Positions 9,151 to 17,970 of a DNA stretch of 64,000 bases are shown here, piece by piece. Each line of letters begins with the position of its first letter. Within the stretch, counting starts at the first letter, position 1. The translations under genes were made by a program, and so were the position numbers. A model generated the notes under the pieces. It searched no databases and was not told where the DNA came from. It was given only the letters and a program-made list of their open reading frames with translations. This DNA comes from CAXMNX01 sp964194845 (GTDB lineage: Bacteria > Pseudomonadota > Alphaproteobacteria > Rhodobacterales > Rhodobacteraceae), in the NCBI GenBank assembly GCA_964194845.1, contig CAXMNX010000017.1, positions 67,116 through 131,115 of the forward strand. The letters run 5' to 3'.

Positions 9151-9165
9151 TTAACCGGTTCTTAA
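9151..9165. promoter_or_regulatory. CtrA-type binding site upstream of cckA
   Basis: TTAA-CCGGTTC-TTAA, a perfect match to the CtrA consensus TTAA-N7-TTAA, centred about 54 bases upstream of the cckA ATG. Its last half-site overlaps the rsmB stop codon. Confidence 0.6.
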
Positions 9166-10337
9166 CGTCTGGCGTCAGGGGCCTTTAAAACAGCCAAATA
9201 AAAGCCGTCGCCACCGTCCAGCAGATTTGCCCGCCACGTGTCCATCTGCGTCCAATCCGGGTTACGCGCCAGGAAATCGTCGATGCGTTCGTCGTTTTCC
9301 TTGTTCAGAAGCGAACAGGTAATATAGGCCAGATGCCCGCCGGGCCGGACAAAATCCGTGGCCGCGGCAAGGATCGCGTCTTGTGTTGCCGCCAATTTAT
9401 TCAGCATCCGGCTGTCCAGCCGCCACTTTGCCTCGGGCTGTCGCCGCCATGCGCCCGATCCAGAACATGGCGCATCGCAGACCACCAGATCGAATGTTCC
9501 GGCTGGCTTTGTCGTGATGGCAATCTGCGCGCCCGCACGCACCGCGCGCGGCTCAACGTCACCCATGCGGGCAGCGCTGATATCATGCGCCACAATTCGT
9601 GCCGGGGCATGGGCTGCCATCGCCAGCGCCTTTCCACCACCGCCCGCGCAATAATCCAGCACGCTGGCATCCGGCAGCAACGGCGAAATACGTTCAATCA
9701 CGGCCTGCGATGAGACGTCCTGAAATTCAACCAATCCATCACGTACGGCAGCCGAGGCTGAAAGTTTTCGCGCATTTCCGTCGATGGCAATCGCGGTTTC
9801 CGCCAGCTCGTGCGGACGCGCGTCAAACCCCTCCGATATAAGGCGGTCCATTGCTTTGTCGCGCGTGCCTTTAAGAATGTTTGAACGCAGAAAAACCGGT
9901 GCTCTTTCGCGCAGGCGCAAAAGCACGACTTCGGCATCGCCGCCAAGGGCCTGTTCAAGCAGAGGCAACAGCCAATCCGGGACATCGCAGCGCACCGCCA
10001 TCGGCGCCTCGGTCAGCGGTTTCGGCAATTGGCATTCCGGGTAGCTTAATGGTGGGGGCGCGTGGCGGCTGCCCGTAAAGACCGCTGTCGGATCAATACC
10101 GTGCGCGCGGCAGTACCCCAGCATCGCGGCGCGCCCGCTCGGGCCACCGCCAAGCCACGCAAACGACCTTCGGCACCGAACCGCTTCAAAGACCAGATCC
10201 CGGATGGCAGCGCGGTCGCCGGACCCTGCAAAGCGGCTGCGCCGCGCCCAGGTTGTCAGCGTCTTCTCAGCGGCTTCGCCTGCCAAAATTCGATCGGTAA
10301 GTTCGGCGGCCGTTTCAATTCGCGCAGCCGGTGTCAC
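9162..10337 (-). CDS. rsmB: RsmB/NOP family 16S rRNA m5C methyltransferase
   Basis: SAM-dependent cytosine-C5 methyltransferase of the RsmB (Sun/NOP2) family, 391 residues, expected to modify 16S rRNA. The N-terminal third is the NusB-like region (ETAAELTDRILAG...). The catalytic domain has the SAM loop DYCAGGGGKALA, motif IV DAPCSGSGAWRRQPEAKW with a catalytic Cys, and YITCSLLNKEND with the second Cys. The start is GTG with GAGAGGGG upstream. It is followed by cckA 57 bases on; upstream is the unknown at 10398. Confidence 0.92.
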   Translation of the reverse strand: MTPAARIETAAELTDRILAGEAAEKTLTTWARRSRFAGSGDRAAIRDLVFEAVRCRRSFAWLGGGPSGRAAMLGYCRAHGIDPTAVFTGSRHAPPPLSYPECQLPKPLTEAPMAVRCDVPDWLLPLLEQALGGDAEVVLLRLRERAPVFLRSNILKGTRDKAMDRLISEGFDARPHELAETAIAIDGNARKLSASAAVRDGLVEFQDVSSQAVIERISPLLPDASVLDYCAGGGGKALAMAAHAPARIVAHDISAARMGDVEPRAVRAGAQIAITTKPAGTFDLVVCDAPCSGSGAWRRQPEAKWRLDSRMLNKLAATQDAILAAATDFVRPGGHLAYITCSLLNKENDERIDDFLARNPDWTQMDTWRANLLDGGDGFYLAVLKAPDARR

Positions 10338-10397
10338 CTGCTACCCCTCTCCCGTGGATAGGCAGTCTGTCTCAAAGCGCGGCGAATTGCGCAAGAC

Positions 10398-11597
10398 TTA
10401 TTGAGTGAGCGGCACCAACACCGGACGCGGAACAGGTTGGATGGCGTCAAAAGACACGCCCGCAAGAACCGACGGCAGCGCGACAAGGCGCGTTGGGTCG
10501 CCCGAGATGCGTTCAATTACCGACAACGCCAATCGCGGCGCGGCTGGCGCTGTTTGCCGGGCATTTGGCAACGCCGTGGCTGCTGGCGGCAAATCGACAC
10601 CAGCTGTTGGCGCGCCAGGCGGTAAGGCATCAAATGGCGCGATAATGCGCAAAAACGATGGGGGACGTGGCCGGTTCGCGGGCAAGCGAAGTTTGGGTGC
10701 AGTATCACTGGCCGGGCGCCGGTCGTTGGCTGAAGTGGCGCTTGGGAGCCCGATAAGCGGCGAGGTCAAACCGAGCGCCGGTTGAAGACCAAAGTATGGC
10801 GGCACAGGAATAACAGCTCTCGGCTGCCACGGCGAATAAACCACAAGCGGTCCCGTTCCAATGGCGATCAGAAACAGCGCCGCAAGGCCTATCCACGCCG
10901 GCACAAGCCGTTTTCTGTTCCTGGCTGTGCTGTCACTGGATGCGGTCGGCTTTGCGGCTTCTGGCGCGGCCAGCACTTCAAACTCGACCTTGTCCTTCTG
11001 CTGAAGCCAGGGTCGCGACGCGCTGGGCGGCGGCGGTGGATCGGTCAGCTGCAAAAGCAGGGAAACCGGAGCTTCAGGTACATCATAACCGAAATTTGGC
11101 TCGTCAAAAACTTTGTCAACCGGAGTTCGCGAACGGATTGTCGGACGCACGATGTCGTCTTCGACAATCGGGCTCTGAGTTGGTTCGTCGAGCGGCGTTG
11201 CGTCGTCTGGCTTTGCTTCTATCGCTGACGTTTCGTCCGCCCTTTCTCCAGCCCCTGGAAACCAGTTGCGCCCTGGCATCGGCTTTGACGCCGTTGGTTC
11301 AGCCTCCACATTTTTGTCCAAACCGGTCACGCGCTTCAGCACGTCCATGCGATCCAGAAAATCAAATTCCTTTTCGGCCTTCGCCGTAAGCTCTACCAAG
11401 ACCTCCCGACCCTCGGTCGCTTCATCTTCCCATGGTTTTCTTGGTTGTCGGCGGGCACCGTCGTTGCGCCCCATCTCTTTCATAGCCTGCGCACGCCTTT
11501 CGCGCGCCTCGGAAAGCCGTTCCTGCCAGCGCACATCGCTTTGCAGGTCGACCACGCTCGGTCCCGCGTCACCAGATTTGGCGGCTTTTTCGGCCAT
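10398..11597 (-). CDS. Bitopic membrane protein of unknown function
   Basis: A 399-residue protein I do not recognise. The N-terminal half is charged and acidic (coiled-coil-like RWQERLSEARERRAQAMKEM, then a disordered Glu/Pro/Asp region) and likely cytoplasmic. One membrane segment follows RNRKRLVPAW (WIGLAALFLIAIGTGPLVVY), and the C-terminal half is Pro/Ala-rich and probably periplasmic. No catalytic motif is seen. The ATG at 11597 is preferred over the TTG at 11609 because GAGGGG precedes it. It sits between guaB and rsmB on the same strand, so it is probably in that operon. Low complexity suggests a scaffold or envelope role, which is inference. Confidence 0.75.
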   Translation of the reverse strand: MAEKAAKSGDAGPSVVDLQSDVRWQERLSEARERRAQAMKEMGRNDGARRQPRKPWEDEATEGREVLVELTAKAEKEFDFLDRMDVLKRVTGLDKNVEAEPTASKPMPGRNWFPGAGERADETSAIEAKPDDATPLDEPTQSPIVEDDIVRPTIRSRTPVDKVFDEPNFGYDVPEAPVSLLLQLTDPPPPPSASRPWLQQKDKVEFEVLAAPEAAKPTASSDSTARNRKRLVPAWIGLAALFLIAIGTGPLVVYSPWQPRAVIPVPPYFGLQPALGLTSPLIGLPSATSANDRRPASDTAPKLRLPANRPRPPSFLRIIAPFDALPPGAPTAGVDLPPAATALPNARQTAPAAPRLALSVIERISGDPTRLVALPSVLAGVSFDAIQPVPRPVLVPLTQ

Positions 11598-11672
11598 TTC
11601 CCCTCGCAAACTCGCAACACATCTTCGGGCCGATTGCCCAAATACGACTGCTCGAGGGTCCTCAGGCCCTTA

Positions 11673-13121
11673 TTACCCTAAGCGGTAATTTGGGCTTTCG
11701 CGCGTTATCTGGACGTCATGAACGTGGCTTTCTTTCAAGCCTGCGCCAGTTATCCGCACGAACTGACAATTTTTTCTCATATTTTCAATCGTTTCGCAAC
11801 CGGTGTATCCCATCGCTGCCCGAAGACCGCCAATCAACTGGTGTACAACTGCCGCAGCGGATCCCTTGTATGGCACCTGGCCCTCGATCCCTTCAGGCAC
11901 CAGTTTGTCGCTGGCCGCGTCTTTTTGGAAATACCGGTCGGCCGACCCGCGCGCCATCGCGCCGAGGCTGCCCATTCCGCGATAACTCTTATAGCTACGG
12001 CCTTGATATAGAATAACTTCTCCGGGGCTTTCGTCGGTCCCGGCAATCATTGAGCCCACCATCGCGCAGGACGCGCCAGCAGCGATCGCCTTGGCGAAAT
12101 CGCCCGAATACTTGATCCCGCCATCGGCAATCACCGGCACGTCGCCTGCCGCCGCAGCCGCATCCATGATCGCCGTCATCTGCGGCATACCCACGCCCGC
12201 CACCATGCGGGTCGTGCAGATGGATCCGGGCCCGATGCCGACCTTGACCGCATCAGCACCGGCATCAATCAGGGCGCGCGTCGCCTCGCCCGTGGCCACG
12301 TTTCCCGCTATGATCTGAACTTCGTTGGATAGCGACTTGGCCCTCGTCACGGCTTCGGCAACGCTTGCGCTATGTCCGTGGGCCGTGTCGACGACTATGA
12401 TATCGACCCCGGCATCCACCAGCGCCTCGGACCGCCCGAAACCAGCGTCGCCCACAGTTGTCGCAGCGGCAACCCGCAGCCGCCCCAGCGCATCCTTGCA
12501 AGCCTGCGGGTTCAGCACCGCCTGTTCGCTGTCTTTCAGCGTCAAAAGCCCGGTCAACTTGCCGTCGCCGTCTGTAACCAGCAGCTTTTCGAGCCGCCGC
12601 GCGCGCATCAAACTGCGCGCTTCATCAAGATCGGCGGGCTCCATAAGAAGCGCCAGATTTTCGGTCGTCATCATCACGCTGACCGGCGTGGCATCGTTGT
12701 CGGCGAACCGCATGTCGCGGTTGGTGACGATGCCGACCACGCGATCATTGCCGTCAATCACCGGAAATCCGGTGACGTTATAGCGCGCCTGCAAGGCTTT
12801 TGCGTCGGCCAGCGTCTGATCGGCGGTCAGCGTGATCGGGCTGTAAACTATTCCGGATATGAACCGTTTCACCCGCCGCACTTCGCGCGCCTGTTCTTCG
12901 ACATTCAGGTTCCGGTGGATGACCCCCATGCCGCCCGCCTGCGCCATTGCAATGGCCATCCGGCCTTCGGTCACGGTATCCATGGCCGAACTTAGAAGCG
13001 GAATATTCATCCCGATGTCACGGGTGACTTTGGTCCGGGTATCAGCGGTGGACGGCAGCACACTGGAAGCACCGGGAACGAGCAGGACATCATCGAAGGT
13101 CAGAGCCTCGCGAATCTCCAT
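11673..13121 (-). CDS. guaB: Inosine-5'-monophosphate dehydrogenase
   Basis: Oxidises IMP to XMP with NAD, the committed step to guanine nucleotides; 482 residues. The TIM barrel is interrupted by two CBS domains (from GIVYSPITLTADQTLADA to LTLKDSEQAVLNP). The catalytic loop GIGPGSICTTRMVAGVGMPQ carries the active-site Cys, IADGGIKYSGD binds the phosphate, and the flap shows GMGSLGAMARGSADRYFQ. The open frame starts with a GTG at 13130, but the ATG at 13121 has AAGGAG 8 bases upstream. It is divergent from the agmatinase-family gene. Confidence 0.97.
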   Translation of the reverse strand: MEIREALTFDDVLLVPGASSVLPSTADTRTKVTRDIGMNIPLLSSAMDTVTEGRMAIAMAQAGGMGVIHRNLNVEEQAREVRRVKRFISGIVYSPITLTADQTLADAKALQARYNVTGFPVIDGNDRVVGIVTNRDMRFADNDATPVSVMMTTENLALLMEPADLDEARSLMRARRLEKLLVTDGDGKLTGLLTLKDSEQAVLNPQACKDALGRLRVAAATTVGDAGFGRSEALVDAGVDIIVVDTAHGHSASVAEAVTRAKSLSNEVQIIAGNVATGEATRALIDAGADAVKVGIGPGSICTTRMVAGVGMPQMTAIMDAAAAAGDVPVIADGGIKYSGDFAKAIAAGASCAMVGSMIAGTDESPGEVILYQGRSYKSYRGMGSLGAMARGSADRYFQKDAASDKLVPEGIEGQVPYKGSAAAVVHQLIGGLRAAMGYTGCETIENMRKNCQFVRITGAGLKESHVHDVQITRESPNYRLG

Positions 13122-13243
13122 ATGGATCACTCCTTGGGAAGGTTCGTTTGGCGCTTCCCTATTTCATGGGCGCGCGTCAGCGGAAAGCCCTTTTTGCGGC
13201 TCTAGGCTGGACCACCGCAATAATTTGCGCATATTCCGGTGAT

Positions 13244-14206
13244 ATGACTAACCACGGATACGAAAGCGGGCGGTTGAACCTGCCCTTTGTCGGCATCGCG
13301 ACCTTTGGCAAGCGGCCTTATGTCGAAAACTGGGGCCAGATCGACGCAGACGTTGCGGTATTGGGCGCGCCTTTTGACGCCGGAACCCAATACCGAAGCG
13401 GCGCGCGGTTCGGGCCGCGCGCGATACGTGAGGCGTCAACGCTCTTCTCGTTTGGCCACGCGGGGGCTTATGACCACGAAGACGACAGAGTATACCTTGG
13501 CTCCGATGTGCGGATTGTGGATATGGGTGACGCCGATATCATTCACACCGATACCGTTCAAAGCCACTCCAACATCGAAACCGGCGTGCGTGCCGTCCTG
13601 AATGCACGGGCTATGCCCGTGGTTTTGGGCGGCGATCATTCGGTTAACATCCCCTGCATCAGCGCATTCGACGGGGCCGGTCCGATCCACATCCTGCAAA
13701 TCGACGCCCATCTCGATTTTGTCGATGAACGCCATGGTGTCCGGTTCGGGCACGGTAATCCAATGCGCCGGGCGGCCGAAAAAGACTATGTCACGGGTCT
13801 GACTCAGGTCGGCATTCGCAATGTCTCGTCAACGGCGCGGGAAGGCTATGACGCCGCCAGAGGCGAGGGCTCGGACATTCTGTCTGTGCGGCAGGCACGA
13901 GACCTTGGCGCAACAAAACTGGCCGACCGTATCCCTGCCGACGCGCGCGTCTATGTTACGCTTGATATCGACGCCTTCTGCCCATCCATCGCGCCCGGAA
14001 CCGGCACGCCAAGCCACGGCGGGTTTCTGTATTACGATGTGCTGGAATTGTTGCAGGCGGTGGCGCGCCGAAACGACGTCGTGGGCTTTGATCTGGTCGA
14101 GGTTGCACCGGACTATGACCCGACTGGTTCAACCGCCATACTGGCGGCACAGATATCGCTGAACTTTCTGGGCTTCATTTTCGACGCACGCTCCGCGGGC
14201 GCTTAA
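13244..14206 (+). CDS. speB: Agmatinase/ureohydrolase family protein
   Basis: Binuclear manganese ureohydrolase of the arginase/agmatinase family, 320 residues from the chosen ATG. Metal ligands are visible in order: GGDHSV, QIDAHLDFVD and LDIDAFCPS. The strongly conserved segments GAPFDAGTQYRSGARFGPRAIR and GTGTPSHGG fit agmatinase or guanidinobutyrase; the exact guanidino substrate cannot be decided. The frame is open from 13148, but the 32 extra residues run back into the guaB promoter side and lack homology. The stop codon overlaps the convergent aldolase stop (14203-14206). Confidence 0.9.
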   Translation: MTNHGYESGRLNLPFVGIATFGKRPYVENWGQIDADVAVLGAPFDAGTQYRSGARFGPRAIREASTLFSFGHAGAYDHEDDRVYLGSDVRIVDMGDADIIHTDTVQSHSNIETGVRAVLNARAMPVVLGGDHSVNIPCISAFDGAGPIHILQIDAHLDFVDERHGVRFGHGNPMRRAAEKDYVTGLTQVGIRNVSSTAREGYDAARGEGSDILSVRQARDLGATKLADRIPADARVYVTLDIDAFCPSIAPGTGTPSHGGFLYYDVLELLQAVARRNDVVGFDLVEVAPDYDPTGSTAILAAQISLNFLGFIFDARSAGA

Positions 14207-14982
14207 ACATTTCGCAATCCGTCGGCAAAGGCCGCCGCATCGCGGATCGCCCGCGCCAGAAGCGAAGCATCGCCGCCGACAGCGACGAACGTCGCGCCTA
14301 GGTCCACATAGGACCGCACCTGCGTCTGGTCGAAGGCGATTATACCGACCGCCTTGCCTGCAGCCTGAATACGCGCGAAGCAATGTTTGATCGCCGCCTG
14401 CACTTCGGCCGCGCCCGGCTGACTGGGAAACCCCATATCGGCCGACAAATCGGCCGGGCCAATGAACACGCCATCCACGCCGTCCACCGCGGCGATGGCG
14501 TCGATGTTTTCGACCGATTTTACGCTTTCAGTCTGCACGAACAGACATATCTCGTCGTTGGCGGTCGTCACCATATCGGTGATCTCGCCATAGTTGCTGG
14601 CGCGCACCATCGCGGCACCGACGCCACGGATACCTGCGGGCGCATAGCGCATCGCGCGCACAATCGCCGTAGCTTCCTCGGCCGTGTCGATCATCGGCAC
14701 GACCAGCGTCTGCACGCCCAGGTCCAGCACCTGCTTGATCAATCGCGGATCACCAGCGGGCGGTCGCACTGCCGGGGTCGTGCCACCGGCGGAAATCGCC
14801 CGCACCTGATCCAGGATAAGCGGAATATCGTTCGGCGCGTGCTCCCCGTCCACAAGGCAGAAATCAAAGCCCGCCCGCCCGGCAATCTCGGCCGACGTTG
14901 GATGTGCAAGCGCGATCCACAAACCCATCTGGCGGCGACCCGTCGCCAGCGCTGCTTTCACCGGGTTCGGTTGCACGGGCAT
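14203..14982 (-). CDS. HpcH/HpaI-type class II aldolase
   Basis: A 259-residue metal-dependent pyruvate aldolase of the HpcH/HpaI family, cleaving or forming 2-oxo-acid aldol bonds. Motifs seen: DFCLVDGEHAPND (with the family His/Asp), QVRAISAG...AVRPP (Arg), LVVPMIDTAEEA and FIGPADLSADMG. Candidate substrates are 4-hydroxy-2-oxoheptanedioate or 2-keto-3-deoxy sugar acids. The open frame extends to 15231, but ATG 14982 has AAGGAG 7 bases upstream and a normal N terminus (MPVQPNPVKAALATGR). Its stop overlaps the convergent ureohydrolase stop. Confidence 0.9.
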   Translation of the reverse strand: MPVQPNPVKAALATGRRQMGLWIALAHPTSAEIAGRAGFDFCLVDGEHAPNDIPLILDQVRAISAGGTTPAVRPPAGDPRLIKQVLDLGVQTLVVPMIDTAEEATAIVRAMRYAPAGIRGVGAAMVRASNYGEITDMVTTANDEICLFVQTESVKSVENIDAIAAVDGVDGVFIGPADLSADMGFPSQPGAAEVQAAIKHCFARIQAAGKAVGIIAFDQTQVRSYVDLGATFVAVGGDASLLARAIRDAAAFADGLRNV

Positions 14983-15050
14983 GTTTGCTCTCCTTCGTGT
15001 CCGGCCCATGCGATCCGAAGTCACGCCAAGATGCAATCCCGTAATACTAC

Positions 15051-15096
15051 TTCTTCCTGGTACAAATACTCTGGGCAGCGCGAGGGACCCGCGCCC
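15051..15096 (-). repeat. Dispersed hairpin repeat, copy 2
   Basis: On the minus strand it reads CCCTCGCGCTGCCCAGAGTATTTG followed by TACCAGGAAGAA, closely matching copy 1 at 5361-5409 (CCCCTCGCGCTCCGCGGAGTATTTTCACCAGGAAGAA), but with a weaker, bulged stem. It lies between the aglK end and the aldolase start and may serve as the aglK-side terminator (inference). Confidence 0.55.
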
Positions 15097-15157
15097 ATCG
15101 CACACCGCAGCGGCAAAGCCGCTGCAATCAATCACTCGCGAACGATTGGCGCAGAAT

Positions 15158-16285
15158 TCAGTGTGCCCGTGTTGCAATCTTCTTGATCGGCTGGTCACGG
15201 TGCAAAAGCGATTGCGTATCGAGGAAAACATGCACCTTAGAAGCGTCCGCCGTAAGACTCACCTCGTTCCCACGTAAACCCTTGTGAATGCCCTGTAATT
15301 TTCCAATAATCGGATCAGCGTCGCCCTTTGGCTCGAAATAAAGCAAAGTCACCTCGCCCAAAGCTTCGGTGATGTTGACCGTTCCGGTGAAAATACGGTC
15401 CGCCGTGTCTGTTGCGTCCACCAAGTCTTCGGGACGCACGCCGATGTTGACCGATTTTCCCAAATCATCGTCCTGCGATGGATAATTCGAAACGGCGCTC
15501 CCGCCGCCTTCTAAATCGATCGTGGTCTGTGCACCGGTGCCGGTGATCTTTCCGGGCAAAAGATTCATAGCCGGCGATCCAATAAACTGTGCCACGAACT
15601 CGTTTTCGGGGCGTTCGTAGAGGTCTAGCGGGCTACCGACCTGCGCGATCCCGCCACCGGCCAGAACTACAATCCGCGTCGCCAGCGTCATAGCCTCAAC
15701 CTGATCGTGAGTGACATAGATCATAGTCGATTCGGGCATCGATTCCTTTAGCTGAGCAATCTCGATCCTCGTCGCAACCCGCAACGCGGCGTCGAGATTT
15801 GAAAGCGGTTCGTCGAATAGATAGACCTTGGGGTCGCGGACGATCGAACGCCCGATCGCAACCCGTTGCCGTTGTCCACCCGAGAGCGCTTTTGGCAAAC
15901 GATCCAGAAGATTGTGAAGCTGTAGAATATTTGCCACCCGCTCCACTCTTTCTTCAATCTCTGCGGGACTCATTTTTGCAATCTTCAGCGCAAATTGCAT
16001 GTTCTCGCGAACAGTCATATGCGGATAAAGCGCGTAAGACTGGAAAACCATCGCGATCCCACGCTCAGACGGTGGGATGTCGTTGACCACCATCCCATCG
16101 ATGCTCAATTCGCCCCCTGTGATTTTTTCAAGCCCGGCAATCATCCGAAGAAGCGTGGATTTCCCGCAACCGGACGGACCAACGAAAACAATCAGCTCGC
16201 CTGTTTCGATGTCGAGGTTGATATCTTTTAAAACGTCAACACTGCCATAAGATTTCGCAATATTGACCAGCCGCAAATCGGCCAT
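15158..16285 (-). CDS. aglK: Alpha-glucoside ABC transporter ATP-binding protein
   Basis: MalK/UgpC-type ATPase, 375 residues, energising the AglFG permease from the cytoplasmic face. Walker A GPSGCGKST, Q-loop FQSYALYPHMTV, signature LSGGQRQRVA, Walker B VYLFDEPLSNLD and H-loop VTHDQVEAM are intact. The C-terminal TOBE/regulatory domain follows (FIGSPAMNLLPG, GVRPEDL). GGAGAGG precedes the start. Last gene of the aglEFGAK operon, 15 bases after aglA. Confidence 0.95.
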   Translation of the reverse strand: MADLRLVNIAKSYGSVDVLKDINLDIETGELIVFVGPSGCGKSTLLRMIAGLEKITGGELSIDGMVVNDIPPSERGIAMVFQSYALYPHMTVRENMQFALKIAKMSPAEIEERVERVANILQLHNLLDRLPKALSGGQRQRVAIGRSIVRDPKVYLFDEPLSNLDAALRVATRIEIAQLKESMPESTMIYVTHDQVEAMTLATRIVVLAGGGIAQVGSPLDLYERPENEFVAQFIGSPAMNLLPGKITGTGAQTTIDLEGGGSAVSNYPSQDDDLGKSVNIGVRPEDLVDATDTADRIFTGTVNITEALGEVTLLYFEPKGDADPIIGKLQGIHKGLRGNEVSLTADASKVHVFLDTQSLLHRDQPIKKIATRAH

Positions 16286-16300
16286 TGGACCTCTCCTTCT

Positions 16301-17959
16301 CTATCCTTCAGCAGTGGCGAAAAGGGCCTGCCATGCTGCTAATTTGGGTACATTGTCGCTTGTAGAAACGTTAAATGGCGCGATCGCATCGATTGCCCAA
16401 ACCCCATCCGGCATTGCGACACTACGAGCCATTTCGCCCAAGTTGAACGCGCAGAACAGGCGCTCATTTCCGTAATGCCGCTCGAACGCGATATAGCCAT
16501 CGTCGGCTTCGACAATCTCGAAACTGCCCTTCAAAAGCGCCCGGTGGCTTTTGCGGAATTCGATCAACCGCCGATAAAGGTTCAACATCGAATTCTTGTC
16601 ACGATCCTGAACTTCGGCCGCACTCTGGATATGCTCCACGGCGACGGGCAACCACGGTTTGCCATCGGAAAATCCGCCATTTGTCTGGTCGGCACTCCAG
16701 GGCATGGGCGTGCGACAACCGTCACGCCCCTTGAATTTCGGCCAAAAACGCTTGCCGTAAGGGTCCTGGAGCTCTTCGAAAGAAACGTAGGCCTCGGTCA
16801 GCCCAAGTTCCTCGCCCTGATACAAACATGCGGTACCTCTGAGCGACAGCAAGAGCGCCGCGTAGACACGTTGCGCCTCCGGCGTAAGGTTCCAGCGCGA
16901 TGCGTGGCGCACAACATCATGGTTGGAAAAGGCCCAACAAGCCCAACCTTCGGGTCCAGCCTCGTTCAATTTCGCCATGACGTCGGCAATTCGAGTGCCG
17001 CTGGGGTAAATGTTCGACAACAAGTCGAAATCGTAAGCCATGTGAATTTTGTCGTTGCCGGATGTATAGGCCGCCTGAATTTCGCCGCCACGCTGCGCGT
17101 CGCCCACTTCACCCACCGACGCGGCTGCGACATATTCATCAAGTACCGACCGGAACTCATTGAGAAAGCTGATATTTTCAGGCTGCGATTTGTCGTACAG
17201 ATGGTCCTGGAAATTGTATGGATTGACTGAAGGCGCAATCTTGTCGCTGCGGGCTTCGGGCGCAAGCGGCGGATTGTCCCGCAACCGGGCATCACAGTAA
17301 TAAAAATTCACGGTGTCCAGTCGGAAGCCATCAACGCCGCGCTCTAACCAATATCGAGTGACGTCTAGAACTTCTGCGCGAACTTCTGGATTGTGAAAGT
17401 TCAGATCCGGCTGCTCGGTCAGGAAATTATGCAGGTAATACTGCATGCGCTGGGCGTCCCATTCCCAGGCCGATCCTCCGAAAATTGCCAGCCAGTTGTT
17501 GGGCGGCGTCCCGTCAGGCTTTGCATCTGCCCAAACGTACCAATCCGATTTCGGATTATCGCAGCTCGACCGGCTTTCCTTGAACCACGGGTGCTGATCC
17601 GATGTGTGGCTTAGCACAAGATCGATGATCACCTTGATTTCTAACTCGTGCGCGCGGGCGACAAGGTTGTCGAAATCACCCAGCGATCCGAACATCGGAT
17701 CGACATCGCGAAAGTCACTGACATCGTATCCGAAATCGAGCATTGGCGAAGTGAAGAATGGCGAGATCCAGATCGCATCGACACCAAGCGATGCCACGTG
17801 GGGAAGTCGATGGATGATCCCGCTTAAATCGCCGATCCCGTCGCCATTCGAATCCTGATAGGACCGTGGGTAGATCTGATAGATCACCGCCCCCCGCCAC
17901 CAATCGGGATCCGTGGCCGCGCGGGTTTCGTCCTGATCCCATGCATCTAGAAGGGCCAT
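16301..17959 (-). CDS. aglA: Alpha-glucosidase, GH13
   Basis: Cytoplasmic GH13 alpha-glucosidase of 552 residues (no signal peptide) that would hydrolyse imported alpha-glucosides such as sucrose, maltose or trehalose. Conserved regions: DFGYDVSDF, DLVLSHTSDQHPWF, GFRLDTVNFYY (nucleophile Asp), AASVGEVGD (acid/base Glu) and FSNHDVVRHASRW (third acidic residue). The QDSNGDGIGDLSGI segment is the typical Ca-binding loop of this branch. Strong GGAGG at 7 bases. Placement between permease and ATPase genes is the aglEFGAK arrangement known from Sinorhizobium meliloti. Confidence 0.95.
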   Translation of the reverse strand: MALLDAWDQDETRAATDPDWWRGAVIYQIYPRSYQDSNGDGIGDLSGIIHRLPHVASLGVDAIWISPFFTSPMLDFGYDVSDFRDVDPMFGSLGDFDNLVARAHELEIKVIIDLVLSHTSDQHPWFKESRSSCDNPKSDWYVWADAKPDGTPPNNWLAIFGGSAWEWDAQRMQYYLHNFLTEQPDLNFHNPEVRAEVLDVTRYWLERGVDGFRLDTVNFYYCDARLRDNPPLAPEARSDKIAPSVNPYNFQDHLYDKSQPENISFLNEFRSVLDEYVAAASVGEVGDAQRGGEIQAAYTSGNDKIHMAYDFDLLSNIYPSGTRIADVMAKLNEAGPEGWACWAFSNHDVVRHASRWNLTPEAQRVYAALLLSLRGTACLYQGEELGLTEAYVSFEELQDPYGKRFWPKFKGRDGCRTPMPWSADQTNGGFSDGKPWLPVAVEHIQSAAEVQDRDKNSMLNLYRRLIEFRKSHRALLKGSFEIVEADDGYIAFERHYGNERLFCAFNLGEMARSVAMPDGVWAIDAIAPFNVSTSDNVPKLAAWQALFATAEG

Positions 17960-17970
17960 TCAAGTACCTC

